Positions 9,123 through 18,010 are shown, numbered from the stretch's first letter. The stretch is 64,000 nt of DNA from Aeromicrobium choanae (GCF_900167475.1 NZ_LT796768.1:1798001-1862000), one strand, 5' to 3'. The notes: generated from the letters alone by a model not told the origin. A program made the numbers and translations.

Positions 9123-9827
9123 ATGTCCAAGCGCAAGATCGGATTCATCGCCGCCGTGATGGCGGTCGTGCTCGTCCCGGGCACCGCTGTCGTCGCCGCA
9201 TCGGTCAAGCCCGTCCCGCCCAAGCCCGGAACGACGTCCTCCGTGCTGCCTGCAGGCTCGGACAACCCCCAGATCGCGAACGGCGTCGCGATCGGCAAGG
9301 ACACGCCGACCTACAAGACGAGCGGGCTGGGCCCGTCAGGCTTGAACTCGGCGGCACCCGGCGGTACTCCGGAGCGCTACGTCGACACCGCCATCTTCCC
9401 CGGCGGGGTGCTGCCGGAGGGGGTGACGGTGACCGAGGCGCAGGCGATCAACGTCATGCGGCGCATCGGCGAGAACCTGCAGGCCCAGGGCCTGGACTTC
9501 GACGACGTCTACGCGATGCGCGTGTTCGTCGCGTCGCCCGACGGCTCGACGGCGGACTTCAACGGGTTCAACCGCGGCTACCGTCAGTACTTCGCGAACA
9601 CCTCGCTGGCGACCGGCAAGCCGATCGACGTGCGTCTGGGCACCGCGCCGGCCGCTCCGCCGTTCGTCGCGACGGCGGCGCGTCCGTCGCGGTTCATGGT
9701 CCAGGTCGCGAACCTGCCGGTGGCCGGCTGGCTGGTCGAGGTCGAGGTCGATGCTGCCTACCCGAAGGAGTCCAAGGGCAAGCCGCGGTACAAGCGCCAC
9801 GGGAACTGGTGGGGACGTTGGTGGTGA
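9123..9827 (+). CDS. Exported RidA/YjgF-family protein
   Basis: A 234-aa protein with a basic N-terminus, a hydrophobic export segment (IGFIAAVMAVVLVPGTAVVA) and a RidA-like domain (YVDTAIFPGGVLPEGVTVTEAQAI onward, with FDDVYAMRVFVASP). RidA proteins hydrolyse reactive imines or enamines. Being secreted is unusual for the family, and the C-terminus ends in a Trp/Arg-rich tail. It is 41 bases downstream of the amine oxidase, with a strong AGAGGAGAACC site before the chosen ATG. An imine-clearing partnership with the oxidase is inferred from the pairing. Confidence 0.75.
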   Translation: MSKRKIGFIAAVMAVVLVPGTAVVAASVKPVPPKPGTTSSVLPAGSDNPQIANGVAIGKDTPTYKTSGLGPSGLNSAAPGGTPERYVDTAIFPGGVLPEGVTVTEAQAINVMRRIGENLQAQGLDFDDVYAMRVFVASPDGSTADFNGFNRGYRQYFANTSLATGKPIDVRLGTAPAAPPFVATAARPSRFMVQVANLPVAGWLVEVEVDAAYPKESKGKPRYKRHGNWWGRWW

Positions 9828-9854
9828 TCTGCTCCTCCTGACCTGATCGAGACG

Positions 9855-9892
9855 AGGCGGGCCCCATCACCGATCGGTGATGGGGCCCGCCT
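9855..9892. terminator. Bidirectional terminator, 19-bp perfect palindrome
   Basis: The 38 bases form an uninterrupted self-complementary sequence (arms AGGCGGGCCCCATCACCGA and its complement) between the convergent RidA and PepD-like genes. It lies 28 bases after the former stop and 12 bases after the latter stop, so it probably terminates both transcripts. T-runs are absent, as is common in high-GC actinobacteria. Confidence 0.85.
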
Positions 9893-9903
9893 GCGTCAGA
9901 TGA

Positions 9904-11283
9904 TCAGTTCTGCTGGCGAGCGAGGGCGCCCTCGTCGCTGCCGAGCTCGACGTCGATCTCCTGGGTCTTGTCGCCGCGCAGCACGGTCAGCGTGATCGTG
10001 TCGCCCGGCTTGTAGCCCCGCACCGTCGCGACGAGCGCGCCGTTGCTGGAGATCGGGTTGCCGTCGACCTGGGTGACGATGTCGCCGGCCTTGAGGCCCG
10101 CCTTCTCGCCGGCGCTGCCCGAGGAGACCTCGCCGATCTCGGCGCCGATCGAGGTCACCTGGTCGTCGCCCGTGGCGTTGCGGACCTGGACGCCGATCTG
10201 GGCGTGCTCCACCGTCTGGTCGTCCAGGATCTGCTTGGCGACGTTGTTCACGAGGTTGATTGGGATGGCGAAGCCGAGGCCGACCGAGCCATTGCCGTTG
10301 CCGCCGGTGTTGATGGCCGAGTTGATGCCGATGACCTGGCCCTCGAGGTTGACCAGCGGGCCACCGGAGTTGCCGGGGTTGATCGCCGCGTCGGTCTGGA
10401 TCGCGGGGAACGTGGTGGCGCCGCCGTCGCCGCCGTCGCCGGGGGAGACCGGGCGGTTCAGGGCCGACACGATGCCGGTGGTCACGGTGGACTCCAGGCC
10501 GAACGGCGAGCCGATCGCGACGACGGTCTGGCCGACCTTGACGTCCTTGGAGTCGCCGAGGGTCGCGGCCGGGAGGTCGCTGACGCCCTCGGCCTTGATG
10601 ACGGCGACGTCGGTGGCGACGTCGCGACCGACGATCTCCGCCTTCGCGATCTTGCCGTCGTTGAACGCGACCGTGATGGAGCCGGAGTCGGCGGCGGCCT
10701 CGATGACGTGGTTGTTCGTCAGGATGGTGCCGTCCTCGCTGATCACGACGCCGGTGCCGGTGCCGGACTCGCCGCCGCCGGTGACGTTGATCTTCACGGT
10801 GGCGGGAAGGACGGCCGTGGCCACGGAGGAGACGTCGCTCTGCGTGCCCGACGAGGACGCGGGACGGTCGAGGGACGTGCCCGTGACCGTGGTGCCCATG
10901 CTCGCGTCGTCCTGCATCGCGTCGTAGATCGCGGCGCCGCCGGCGGCGGAGGCGCCCGCCAGCAGGACGATGCCGGTGGCGGCGGCCACGAGGCGTCCGG
11001 CACGGCGCTTCTTGCGCGGCTGCGGCGTGGGAGCGGTCCCGTAGTAGGGGGTGGTGGGTCCGCCCGGGTCGCCGGGACCGCCGGCGAAGGTGCGGGTGGG
11101 CTCGTTCACGGCCACGGTGGGCTCGGTGTCGGAGGTGGGGGCATCGGCGTACTGCGGACGCTCCTCGGCGCGCGGCTCGGAGAACGGCCAGCCGCTCTCG
11201 GCCTGCGCGGGCTGCTGCGGCTCGTGCGGCGACGTCGGGGGCACGTAAGGGCGGTCGGCGTACGGATCACGCTGGTCTGTCAT
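9904..11283 (-). CDS. pepD: HtrA/PepD-like membrane-anchored serine protease with PDZ domain
   Basis: 459 aa: a Pro/Glu-rich cytoplasmic N-terminus (1-100), one transmembrane helix near 105-125 (GRLVAAATGIVLLAG), a trypsin-like domain with His192 (TNNHVI), Asp in ATDVAVIK near 224 and Ser306 (NPGNSGGPL), then a C-terminal PDZ domain (GIVTQVDG-like core, GLKAGDIVTQVDG). HtrA proteases degrade or refold damaged envelope proteins. The histidine kinase and response regulator genes directly upstream on the same strand reproduce the mprA-mprB-pepD order of mycobacteria, in which MprA controls pepD under envelope stress. Regulation here is inferred from that synteny. Confidence 0.9.
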   Translation of the reverse strand: MTDQRDPYADRPYVPPTSPHEPQQPAQAESGWPFSEPRAEERPQYADAPTSDTEPTVAVNEPTRTFAGGPGDPGGPTTPYYGTAPTPQPRKKRRAGRLVAAATGIVLLAGASAAGGAAIYDAMQDDASMGTTVTGTSLDRPASSSGTQSDVSSVATAVLPATVKINVTGGGESGTGTGVVISEDGTILTNNHVIEAAADSGSITVAFNDGKIAKAEIVGRDVATDVAVIKAEGVSDLPAATLGDSKDVKVGQTVVAIGSPFGLESTVTTGIVSALNRPVSPGDGGDGGATTFPAIQTDAAINPGNSGGPLVNLEGQVIGINSAINTGGNGNGSVGLGFAIPINLVNNVAKQILDDQTVEHAQIGVQVRNATGDDQVTSIGAEIGEVSSGSAGEKAGLKAGDIVTQVDGNPISSNGALVATVRGYKPGDTITLTVLRGDKTQEIDVELGSDEGALARQQN

Positions 11284-11367
11284 GGTTCAACCTTCCCGCG
11301 AGGACCTGAGAATCGCTTGTGAACAGGCTGGAGGTGCGCCCAGAAAGACCTGGAACGCGGCGCATCG

Positions 11368-12768
11368 TCACGGCTCGTCGAGCGGGACGCTGAACGTGAA
11401 CGTCGCGCCCCGTCCGGGCTCGGAGGTCACGCCCACGGTGCCGCCGTGGCGGTCGGCAGCACGCCGCACGATGGCCAGGCCGAGCCCGGAGCCGGGCAGC
11501 GTGCGAGCCTCGGTGGACCGGTAGAAGCGGTCGAAGACGTGAGGGAGGTCCTCGGCGGCGATGCCCGGTCCCTCGTCGGCCACCGTGACGGAGCCGTGGT
11601 GCAGGCGGACCCGGACCGTGCCCCCGGGCGGGCTCCACTTCACGGCGTTGTCGAGCAGGTTGGTCACCGCGCGCTCGAGAAGCAGGCTGTCGCCGATGAT
11701 CCACGTGGGTTCGAGCAGCACGTCGAAGGTGGCGTTGGAGGCGCGCAGCTCGACCCGCTCGACGGCTCGTCGCACCACGTCGGCGAGGTCGAGCGGCTCG
11801 GGGTCGCGGTGCAGCGGCTCGTCGCGAGCCAGCTCGGTCAGGTCGCTCACGAGGGTCGTGAGCTCGTCGAGCTGTGCACCGACGTCGTCCAGCAGCTCGC
11901 GGTGGGCGGTGGCGTCGAGCTGCCGCTCGGGCTGGCTGCTGGCCTGGCGCAGCAGGTCGATGTTGGTGCGCAGGCTCGTGAGGGGAGTGCGCAGCTCGTG
12001 GCCGGCGTCGGCGATCAGCTGGCGCTCGCGGCGCTGGGCGTCGCCGAGGGCCAGCAGCATCGCGTTGAAGGACCGGGTGAGCCGGGCCAGCTCGTCCTCC
12101 TTGCCGCTCACGTGGATCGGTGTGAGCTCGCGGGTGACCGCCACCCGCTCGATGGCGCTGGTGAGGCGTCGCACCGGCCGCAGGCCGTTGCTGGCCACCG
12201 CCCAACCCGCCACCCCGGCCAGGATCATGCCCGACAGGGTGGAGAGGATCAGCACGACGGTCAGCCGCTCCAGGGCGCGCCGCGTGGACTCCATCGACTG
12301 CGCGAGCATGAACGCCTGTCCCGGACCGGCCTGGACCGCCACCACGCGGTAGGTCACGCCGTCGACGTGGGCGGTGCGGGCCGAGTTCTCCTCGATGCCG
12401 AGCGCCACCTCGCGCTCGCGGTTGTCGTAGGGGAACGCGTCGTCGGAGTGGACGAGGAACTCGCCGCCGCCGCTCTTGATCGAGAGCAGCTGGATGCCGG
12501 CGAACGCCAGCAGGTTGGCCTCGTCCGGCGTGAGGTTCTGCGGCGTGTACCCGGCGTCCACCGCCTGGTTCGCCCGCTTCAGCATCGAGTCGTCCAGCGC
12601 GCCCACGATCTCCTGGCGCACCAGCACGAAGATGCTGATGCTGATGATCGTCAGGACCGTGGCCACCGCCGCCGTCGTCAGCAGGGCGACGCGGCCGGCC
12701 AGCGACAGCCGCTTGGTGATCGGCTCGAGCAGCGTGTGGGCGACTGCGTGGACCCGATCGACGAGCAT
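11368..12768 (-). CDS. mprB: Envelope-stress sensor histidine kinase, MprB-like
   Basis: 466 aa starting at an ATG that overlaps the response regulator stop (ATGA). Two transmembrane helices (about 27-49 and 150-172) bracket an extracytoplasmic sensor region. A HAMP linker follows, then HisKA with phospho-acceptor His257 (GHELRTP), and an HATPase domain with N box NLLDNAVKWSP, G1 DEGPGIA and G2 GSGLGLAIV. It should autophosphorylate and pass phosphate to the adjacent regulator. The longer open frame upstream merely overlaps the regulator gene and was not used. Confidence 0.92.
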   Translation of the reverse strand: MLVDRVHAVAHTLLEPITKRLSLAGRVALLTTAAVATVLTIISISIFVLVRQEIVGALDDSMLKRANQAVDAGYTPQNLTPDEANLLAFAGIQLLSIKSGGGEFLVHSDDAFPYDNREREVALGIEENSARTAHVDGVTYRVVAVQAGPGQAFMLAQSMESTRRALERLTVVLILSTLSGMILAGVAGWAVASNGLRPVRRLTSAIERVAVTRELTPIHVSGKEDELARLTRSFNAMLLALGDAQRRERQLIADAGHELRTPLTSLRTNIDLLRQASSQPERQLDATAHRELLDDVGAQLDELTTLVSDLTELARDEPLHRDPEPLDLADVVRRAVERVELRASNATFDVLLEPTWIIGDSLLLERAVTNLLDNAVKWSPPGGTVRVRLHHGSVTVADEGPGIAAEDLPHVFDRFYRSTEARTLPGSGLGLAIVRRAADRHGGTVGVTSEPGRGATFTFSVPLDEP

Positions 12769-13460
12769 CACGGAGGCGTCTCCCGCAGCACGTAGCCCAC
12801 GCCCCGGACGGTGTGCAGGAGGCGGGACTCGCCCTCGGCCTCGAGCTTGCGCCGCACATAGCCGACGTAGACCTCGAGCGAGTTCGCGGTGGTGGGGAAG
12901 TCGAAGCCCCACACCTCCTCGAGGATGAACGAGCGCTCCAGCACGCGCTTGGGACGCTGCATGAACAGCTCCAGCAGGGCGAACTCGGTGCGCGTCAGCG
13001 AGATCGAGCGCTCGCCGCGCCGCACCTCGCGGGTGTTCGGGTCGAGCGTGAGGTCGGCGAACGTGAGCGCGGGCTCGTCGTCGAGCTCGTCGCGCGCCCT
13101 GCCGCCCCGTCGCAGCAGGGCGCGCACGCGCGCCAGCAGCTCCTCGAGGGCGAACGGCTTCGTCAGGTAGTCGTCGGCGCCGGCGTCGAGCCCGTCGACC
13201 CGGTCGCTGACGGCGTCGCGTGCGGTGAGCACGAGGATCGGTACGTCGTTGCCGGCCGCGCGCAGCGCTCGGGTGGCGTCGAGGCCGCCGAGCCGCGGCA
13301 TCATCACGTCCATGACGATCGCGTCGGGGCCGGACTGGGCGACCTTCGCCAGCGCCTCGGCACCGTCGCCGGCCACCTCGACCGTGTAGCCGTTGAACTC
13401 CAGCGACCGCCGCAGGGAGTCACGCACCGCGCGGTCGTCGTCGACGACGAGGATTCGCAT
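12768..13460 (-). CDS. mprA: OmpR-family response regulator, MprA-like
   Basis: A 230-aa two-domain regulator. The receiver domain has acidic D7-D9, phospho-acceptor Asp51 (VMDVMMP), Thr in LTARD and Lys in LTKPF. A winged-helix DNA-binding domain (about 130-228) ends [10 protein letters not shown]. Sequence and gene order (regulator, kinase, HtrA protease) match mycobacterial MprAB-PepD, which responds to detergent and envelope stress. The kinase start overlaps its stop, ensuring balanced expression. Target sites in this genome are not established. Confidence 0.92.
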   Translation of the reverse strand: MRILVVDDDRAVRDSLRRSLEFNGYTVEVAGDGAEALAKVAQSGPDAIVMDVMMPRLGGLDATRALRAAGNDVPILVLTARDAVSDRVDGLDAGADDYLTKPFALEELLARVRALLRRGGRARDELDDEPALTFADLTLDPNTREVRRGERSISLTRTEFALLELFMQRPKRVLERSFILEEVWGFDFPTTANSLEVYVGYVRRKLEAEGESRLLHTVRGVGYVLRETPP

Positions 13461-13472
13461 GCCGGGCCGTTC

Positions 13473-14342
13473 CTATGCCGCGCCGTCGAGCAGGCTCTGG
13501 GCGGCGGCCGCCGCGCGGGCCCCGTAGGCGCCGCCGAACATCACGGCGTGGACGAGGAGCGGGTGCAGCTGGTGCAGCGGCACGCGGTCGAGCCAGCCGT
13601 CCTGCAGGGGCGCCGCCTCGTGGTAGGCGTCGAGGATGCGCTGCAGGTGGGGCGCGCCGAACAGTGCCAGCATCGCGAGGTCGGTCTCGCGGTGTCCGCC
13701 GTGCGCGGCCGGGTCGACGACGTGCACGCCCTCGGTGGACCACACGAGGTTGCCCGACCAGAGGTCGCCGTGCAGCAGCGACGGGGGCTCGGGGTCGGGC
13801 GTGAGCGAGGGCAGCCTCTTCATGACCTGCTCGATGACCCGTGCCTGCTCGAGGGAGAGCGAGCCGCGGTCGGCGGCGGCCTTGACGTAGGGCATCACGC
13901 GGCGGCTCGCGTAGAACTCCTCCCACGTGGGGGAGGGGCGGTTGGGCAGTGGGGCGAGACCGATCCAGCCGTCGTGCTCGGCGCCGAACCCGCCGATGCC
14001 GGAGGCGTGCATGGCCGCGAGACCGCGCCCGAACGACTCGGCCAGGTCGACCGAGGGCTTGGTGGGCTCGACCCAGGCCAGGATGATGCACTCGTCATTG
14101 GCGGCCAGGACCTCGGGCACCCTGACGCCGCCCGCCGCACGCAGGCGGCGCAGCCCCTCCGCCTCGGTGGTGAAGAACCCCGCGGGGGCCTGGGGCCGGG
14201 TCTTGATGACCCCGGAACGACCGTCGGTCAGCCGCAGCCGCGTGGTGGTGCAGATGTCGCCGCCGGCCACCGACGTGGTCGACACCACGGCGACATCCAG
14301 CAGCTTCTCCGCCAGCGCTGCGGTCCCCGCCATTCGTGCCAT
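13473..14342 (-). CDS. Fructosamine/ketosamine-3-kinase family protein
   Basis: A 289-aa kinase-like fold protein with the hallmark LLHGDLWSGNLVW near residues 185-197 (catalytic Asp) and VVDPAAHGGHRETDLAML (metal-binding Asp). Family members phosphorylate Amadori products on glycated proteins or free amino acids so that the sugar is lost. It lies 12 bases beyond the response regulator start on the same strand, so it may be cotranscribed with it. Three ATG codons occur in the first ten codons; the outermost is given, and the start is uncertain by up to nine bases. Confidence 0.88.
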   Translation of the reverse strand: MARMAGTAALAEKLLDVAVVSTTSVAGGDICTTTRLRLTDGRSGVIKTRPQAPAGFFTTEAEGLRRLRAAGGVRVPEVLAANDECIILAWVEPTKPSVDLAESFGRGLAAMHASGIGGFGAEHDGWIGLAPLPNRPSPTWEEFYASRRVMPYVKAAADRGSLSLEQARVIEQVMKRLPSLTPDPEPPSLLHGDLWSGNLVWSTEGVHVVDPAAHGGHRETDLAMLALFGAPHLQRILDAYHEAAPLQDGWLDRVPLHQLHPLLVHAVMFGGAYGARAAAAAQSLLDGAA

Positions 14343-14392
14343 GTCACTGAACTTACCGGCTGGCGTCCAGTGGATGGACGACAGCGGTCAGG

Positions 14393-14938
14393 TCACGGAG
14401 TCGCCGGATCGCTGAAGACGTTGAAGAGCAGGTGGTCCTGCCAGCGGCCGGCGATCCTCAGATAGTCGGGCGCGACGCCGTAGGGCGTGAAGCCGGCGCG
14501 GCGGAGGACCTTCTGCGACGGGACGTTGTGCAGCAGCGTCTCGGCCTGGAGGCGGTGCAGCTCGAGCGTCGTGAAGGCATGGTCGACCGCCTCCCGGGCG
14601 GCGCGGGTCGCCAGGCCGCGACCGTTCAGGTCCTCACGGACCCAGTAGCCCAGCGCCGCCGACTGGAGGGCCCCGCGAGTCACGCCGCTGAGCGTGAGGC
14701 GGCCGGCCATGTCGCCGTCGGGACCGCAGATCACGAAGGGGACCATGCGTCCCGCCGCGTGCTCGGCGAGGTCGCGCTCGATGCCGGAACGCTGGCTCCC
14801 AGGAGTGAAGAACGCGTCGTCGCGCCAGGGCTCCCACGGTGCGAGGAAGGCACGGTTCCTCGACCAGACCTCGGCGAGCTCGTCGGCGTCGTCGGGCGTG
14901 ACCAGCCGCAGGCAGCCGTCGCCGGGAGGTGGCGTCAC
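14393..14938 (-). CDS. GNAT acetyltransferase, RimJ/RimL type
   Basis: 181 aa with a typical acetyl-CoA site (LNGRGLATRAAREAV near residues 104-118) and the C-terminal NVPSQKVLRRAGFTPYG signature shared by ribosomal-protein N-terminal acetyltransferases RimJ/RimL and many paralogues. The acceptor could be a protein N-terminus or a small amine. Its start overlaps the phosphatase stop by four bases, so the two are translationally coupled. Confidence 0.88.
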   Translation of the reverse strand: MTPPPGDGCLRLVTPDDADELAEVWSRNRAFLAPWEPWRDDAFFTPGSQRSGIERDLAEHAAGRMVPFVICGPDGDMAGRLTLSGVTRGALQSAALGYWVREDLNGRGLATRAAREAVDHAFTTLELHRLQAETLLHNVPSQKVLRRAGFTPYGVAPDYLRIAGRWQDHLLFNVFSDPATP

Positions 14939-15414
14939 GAGCCGTCGGAGAGGTGCCGGACGATCTCGCGCGTGGTGCGCTCCACCATCGCCAGGACCTC
15001 GTCGAAGCCCTCGGGCCCGCCGTACCAGGGGTCGGGCACCTCGGCGTCCGGCGTGTCGGCCTCCGGGTCGAACGAGCGGTACATGCGCACCTTGGCGCGC
15101 TGCTCGTCGGAGGTGGCCAGTGCCAGCACGTCGGCGCGGTTGGACGAGTCCATCACGAGGATGAGGTCCTGCTCGTCGAACCAGTCGGGCGTGAACGTGC
15201 GGGCCCGGTGGCGCGTGGCGTCGTAGCCCGCGGCGGTCAGGGTGGCGGCCGCCCGCTCGTCCATCCGCTGGCCCACGTGCCAGTCGCCGGTGCCCGACGA
15301 GGACACCTCGACGTCGTCGACGCCGGCCTGCGCCAGCTGGTGCTCCAGCACGACGTCGGCCATGGGGGAGCGGCAGATGTTGCCCAGGCAGACCAGGGCG
15401 ACGCGGCGGGGCAT
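14935..15414 (-). CDS. Low-molecular-weight protein tyrosine phosphatase
   Basis: A 159-aa enzyme with the CX5R loop at the very N-terminus (Cys9 LGNIC Arg15 S) and the general-acid motif DPWYGG near residues 125-130. Such proteins dephosphorylate tyrosine-phosphorylated proteins, in actinobacteria often in capsule or stress signalling. The ATG placing the P-loop at residue 9 is the family norm; it overlaps the stop of the holin-like gene (ATGA). The upstream extension in frame is out of register with family members. Confidence 0.93.
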   Translation of the reverse strand: MPRRVALVCLGNICRSPMADVVLEHQLAQAGVDDVEVSSSGTGDWHVGQRMDERAAATLTAAGYDATRHRARTFTPDWFDEQDLILVMDSSNRADVLALATSDEQRAKVRMYRSFDPEADTPDAEVPDPWYGGPEGFDEVLAMVERTTREIVRHLSDGS

Positions 15415-15800
15415 CAGTCGATGATCGCCGACAGGATCGACTGGCACACCGAGATGACGATGGCGGCCAGGAACGCCCACCAGAACCCGTCGACGCCGAA
15501 CTCGACGCCGAACGCCGAGGTGATCCACTCGGTCAGCAGCAGCAGCAGGGCGTTGATGACGACGAGCAGGATGCCGAGCGTCAGGACGATGAACGGCAGC
15601 GCGATGAGCTTCACGACCTGGCCCACGAACAGGTGGACGATCGTGAAGACCAGGCCGACGATGGCCAGGGCCAGGACGCGGTTGAGCGTGGTCTCGTCGG
15701 CGTCGCCGATGGACATGTGGCTGCCGAGCAGGAGGGCCGCGAGCGCGAGCGCGACGCTGCTGACGAACCAGGAGGACAGGAAGCGTTCCATGCGTCTCAC
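15414..15800 (-). CDS. Phage holin family 4-like small membrane protein
   Basis: A 128-aa very hydrophobic protein with four predicted transmembrane helices and a short charged loop, matching the phage_holin_4_2 / YvlD-like family. These are chromosomal membrane proteins of unknown function despite the family name, and nothing nearby is phage-like. It is coupled by overlap to the tyrosine phosphatase gene. Confidence 0.8.
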   Translation of the reverse strand: MRRMERFLSSWFVSSVALALAALLLGSHMSIGDADETTLNRVLALAIVGLVFTIVHLFVGQVVKLIALPFIVLTLGILLVVINALLLLLTEWITSAFGVEFGVDGFWWAFLAAIVISVCQSILSAIID

Positions 15801-15801
15801 C

Positions 15802-16758
15802 CTAGAGGGGCGGCGGCAGCTCGTCGGCGGGGACGTGCCGGGCGGTCTGGGCCAGGACGATGCCCGCGAGCACCGCGAGGACGCCGATCACCTGGACCAC
15901 GTCGAGGGTCTCGGAGAACCACAGCCAGCCCACGATCACCGCGACGACGGGCTCGAGCATGGCCGTCACCGAGGCCTTCGAGCTGGACAGGTCGCGCAGC
16001 GAGGCCAGGTACAGGAAGAAGGGCAGCACCGTGCCCAGCAGCACGACCGACGCCATCGCGAGCCAGGCCGGCACGGTGAACTCCGAGAGGCGCCCGAGCA
16101 TCGAGGCGTCGCTCGCCAGGGCGCTCGTGCCCTCCCAGCCACCGAGGACGTTCATCACGATCGTGCCGATGCCGAATGACCAGACGACGGTGCGCAGGGC
16201 GGTCAGCGGCTCGGCCGCCGACGAGGTCAGCTCCTCGCCGAGCAGGAAGTAGGCGGCGAAGCAGACGGCGGCCGCCAGGGCCATCAGCACCCCGATCCCG
16301 TCGAGGCTCAGCCCGTCCCAGACCTGTCCCACGAGCGCGAGGCCCAGCAGCGCCAGCGCGATCGCGGGCCACACGCGCGGGTGTACGGGCTCGCGGCGCA
16401 CGAACCTCACCCACAGCACCACCAGCACCGGCGCGAGGTACTCCAGCAGCAGCGCGACGCCGATCGGCAACCGCATGATCGCGATGTTGTAGGTCCACTG
16501 GACGAACGCGACTCCCACGACACCGAGCGCGACGACGAGCAGCAGGTCGCGCCCCCGCGGCCGGCGCAGGGCCGACCGGTCGAACGCGACCGCGATCACG
16601 AGGAAGGTCAGGAACGCGAACGTGACGCGGATCGTCGTGTACGTCGCGGTCGGCAGGCCCGCCTCCATCGGGATCCGGGTGACCCCGGCGTTGATCCCGA
16701 AGAAGACCGCGGCGGTGACGACGAGCGCGTACCCGCGGCGCACGTGGGACTGGGGCAC
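15802..16758 (-). CDS. EamA/RhaT-family drug/metabolite exporter
   Basis: About 318 aa with ten hydrophobic segments in two EamA repeats (the first from LVVTAAVFFGINAGV, the second from LLALLGLALVGQVW-like helices). Such proteins export amino acids, nucleosides or drugs. I place the start at the GTG reading VPQSHVRRGY because it gives the usual length; an open frame continues about 100 codons further but would run under the divergent aminotransferase gene. Confidence 0.85.
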   Translation of the reverse strand: MPQSHVRRGYALVVTAAVFFGINAGVTRIPMEAGLPTATYTTIRVTFAFLTFLVIAVAFDRSALRRPRGRDLLLVVALGVVGVAFVQWTYNIAIMRLPIGVALLLEYLAPVLVVLWVRFVRREPVHPRVWPAIALALLGLALVGQVWDGLSLDGIGVLMALAAAVCFAAYFLLGEELTSSAAEPLTALRTVVWSFGIGTIVMNVLGGWEGTSALASDASMLGRLSEFTVPAWLAMASVVLLGTVLPFFLYLASLRDLSSSKASVTAMLEPVVAVIVGWLWFSETLDVVQVIGVLAVLAGIVLAQTARHVPADELPPPL

Positions 16759-16822
16759 CGCACGATCATCCCACCGCCGGTCGCGCCGGACCGGACGGCC
16801 CGGGCGGTCGTACGCTCGAGCC

Positions 16823-17872
16823 ATGACCGACCCCCGTCCTCGACAGGTGCTGGCCGCCATCCCCGCGTATCGCCCGGGCCGGCCCGCGTTCGCCGAGAGC
16901 CACAAGCTCTCCAGCAACGAGAACCCCTTCGAGCCCCTGCCCGGGGTCGTGGAGCGCGCGGCGGAGGGGCTGCTGCGGATGAACCGGTACCCCGACCCGG
17001 GCGTCACGGCGCTGGGCGAGGCGCTGGCGGAGCGCACGGGCCTCACGACGGACCACTTCGCGTTCGGCACCGGCTCGGTCTCGGTGCTCTTCGGTCTGCT
17101 CGACGCGTGGTGCGGCCCCGGCGACGAGGTCGTCTACCCGTGGCGCTCGTTCGAGGCCTACCCGATCGCGGTGGACCTTCCCGGCGCGACCTCGGTGCGC
17201 GTGCCGCTGACGGCCGACCACCGCCACGACCTCCCGGCGATGGCCGACGCGATCACCGACCGTACGAAGGTCGTGCTCGTCTGCACGCCCAACAACCCCA
17301 CCGGGCCGATCGTCACCGAGACCGAGTTCGAGGCGTTCATGGCGCGCGTCCCGTCGCGCGTGCTCGTGGTGGTGGACGAGGCCTACCTGGAGTTCGTCCG
17401 CGACCCCGAGGCGCTCTCGGGCGCCACTGCGCTCGAGCGCCACCCGAACGTCGTGGTGCTGCGCACTTTCTCCAAGGCCTACGGCCTGGCTGGGCTGCGG
17501 ATCGGCTACTCGATGGCGCACCCCGCGATCACCGAGGCGATCCGCAAGGCGCTGCCGCCGTTCGGCGTCACCGACGTCGCCCAGGCGGCCGCACTGGCCT
17601 CCCTCGACGCCATCGACGAGCTGACCGAGCGCGTGGAGGCGATCGTCGCCGAGCGCAGCCGGGTGTTCGACGCGCTGCGCGAGCAGGGCTGGGACGTCCC
17701 GGCGACCCACGCGAACTTCGTGTGGCTGCCCCTGGGCGACCGCTCCGCCGAGTTCGCCGACCACGCCCACCCGATCTCGGTGCGCCCCTTCCCCGAGGGC
17801 GTCCGCGTCACCATCGGCTCCCCTGAGATCAACGACGCCTTCCTCGCCCGCGCCGCGGCGTTCCGGCGCTGA
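16823..17872 (+). CDS. Histidinol-phosphate / aromatic amino acid aminotransferase (HisC-like)
   Basis: A 349-aa fold-type I PLP enzyme. It shows SSNENPFEPLP and MNRYPDP near the N-terminus, CTPNNPTG near 155, VVVDEAYLEF near 180, and PLP-binding Lys218 in RTFSKAYGLAGLRIGY. HisC converts imidazole-acetol phosphate to histidinol phosphate; close paralogues in actinobacteria act on aromatic amino acids (Pat). No other his gene is nearby, so the physiological substrate is undecided. It is divergent from the EamA exporter with 64 bases between. Confidence 0.88.
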   Translation: MTDPRPRQVLAAIPAYRPGRPAFAESHKLSSNENPFEPLPGVVERAAEGLLRMNRYPDPGVTALGEALAERTGLTTDHFAFGTGSVSVLFGLLDAWCGPGDEVVYPWRSFEAYPIAVDLPGATSVRVPLTADHRHDLPAMADAITDRTKVVLVCTPNNPTGPIVTETEFEAFMARVPSRVLVVVDEAYLEFVRDPEALSGATALERHPNVVVLRTFSKAYGLAGLRIGYSMAHPAITEAIRKALPPFGVTDVAQAAALASLDAIDELTERVEAIVAERSRVFDALREQGWDVPATHANFVWLPLGDRSAEFADHAHPISVRPFPEGVRVTIGSPEINDAFLARAAAFRR

Positions 17873-17914
17873 AGGGGGCGCCGGAGGTCGCGGCCGCCTG
17901 ATAGCCTCTGAACA

Positions 17915-17934
17915 GATGTGATGCCTGTCACATC
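17915..17934. promoter_or_regulatory. Perfect CRP/GlxR-type palindrome TGTGA-N6-TCACA
   Basis: The 20 bases read GATGTGA-TGCCTG-TCACATC, with seven exactly complementary bases per arm and the spacing of a CRP-family site. It lies 77 bases before the E1alpha start. A TANNNT box (TACGCT) follows 9 bases later, and another -10-like TGATAG precedes it, so either activation or repression is possible. Confidence 0.6.
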
Positions 17935-18010
17935 GACGGCCCTACGCTCACCACCCCGAGCCGCGGCCGTGTCACTGGGGCGGTGATCCCGCCCCCGCAA
18001 GGAGGCAGTC

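Noticed and set aside
15414-15800. Holin-like gene as evidence of a prophage
   Set aside because: The family is chromosomal in many actinobacteria and the surrounding genes are core functions with no phage structural genes.
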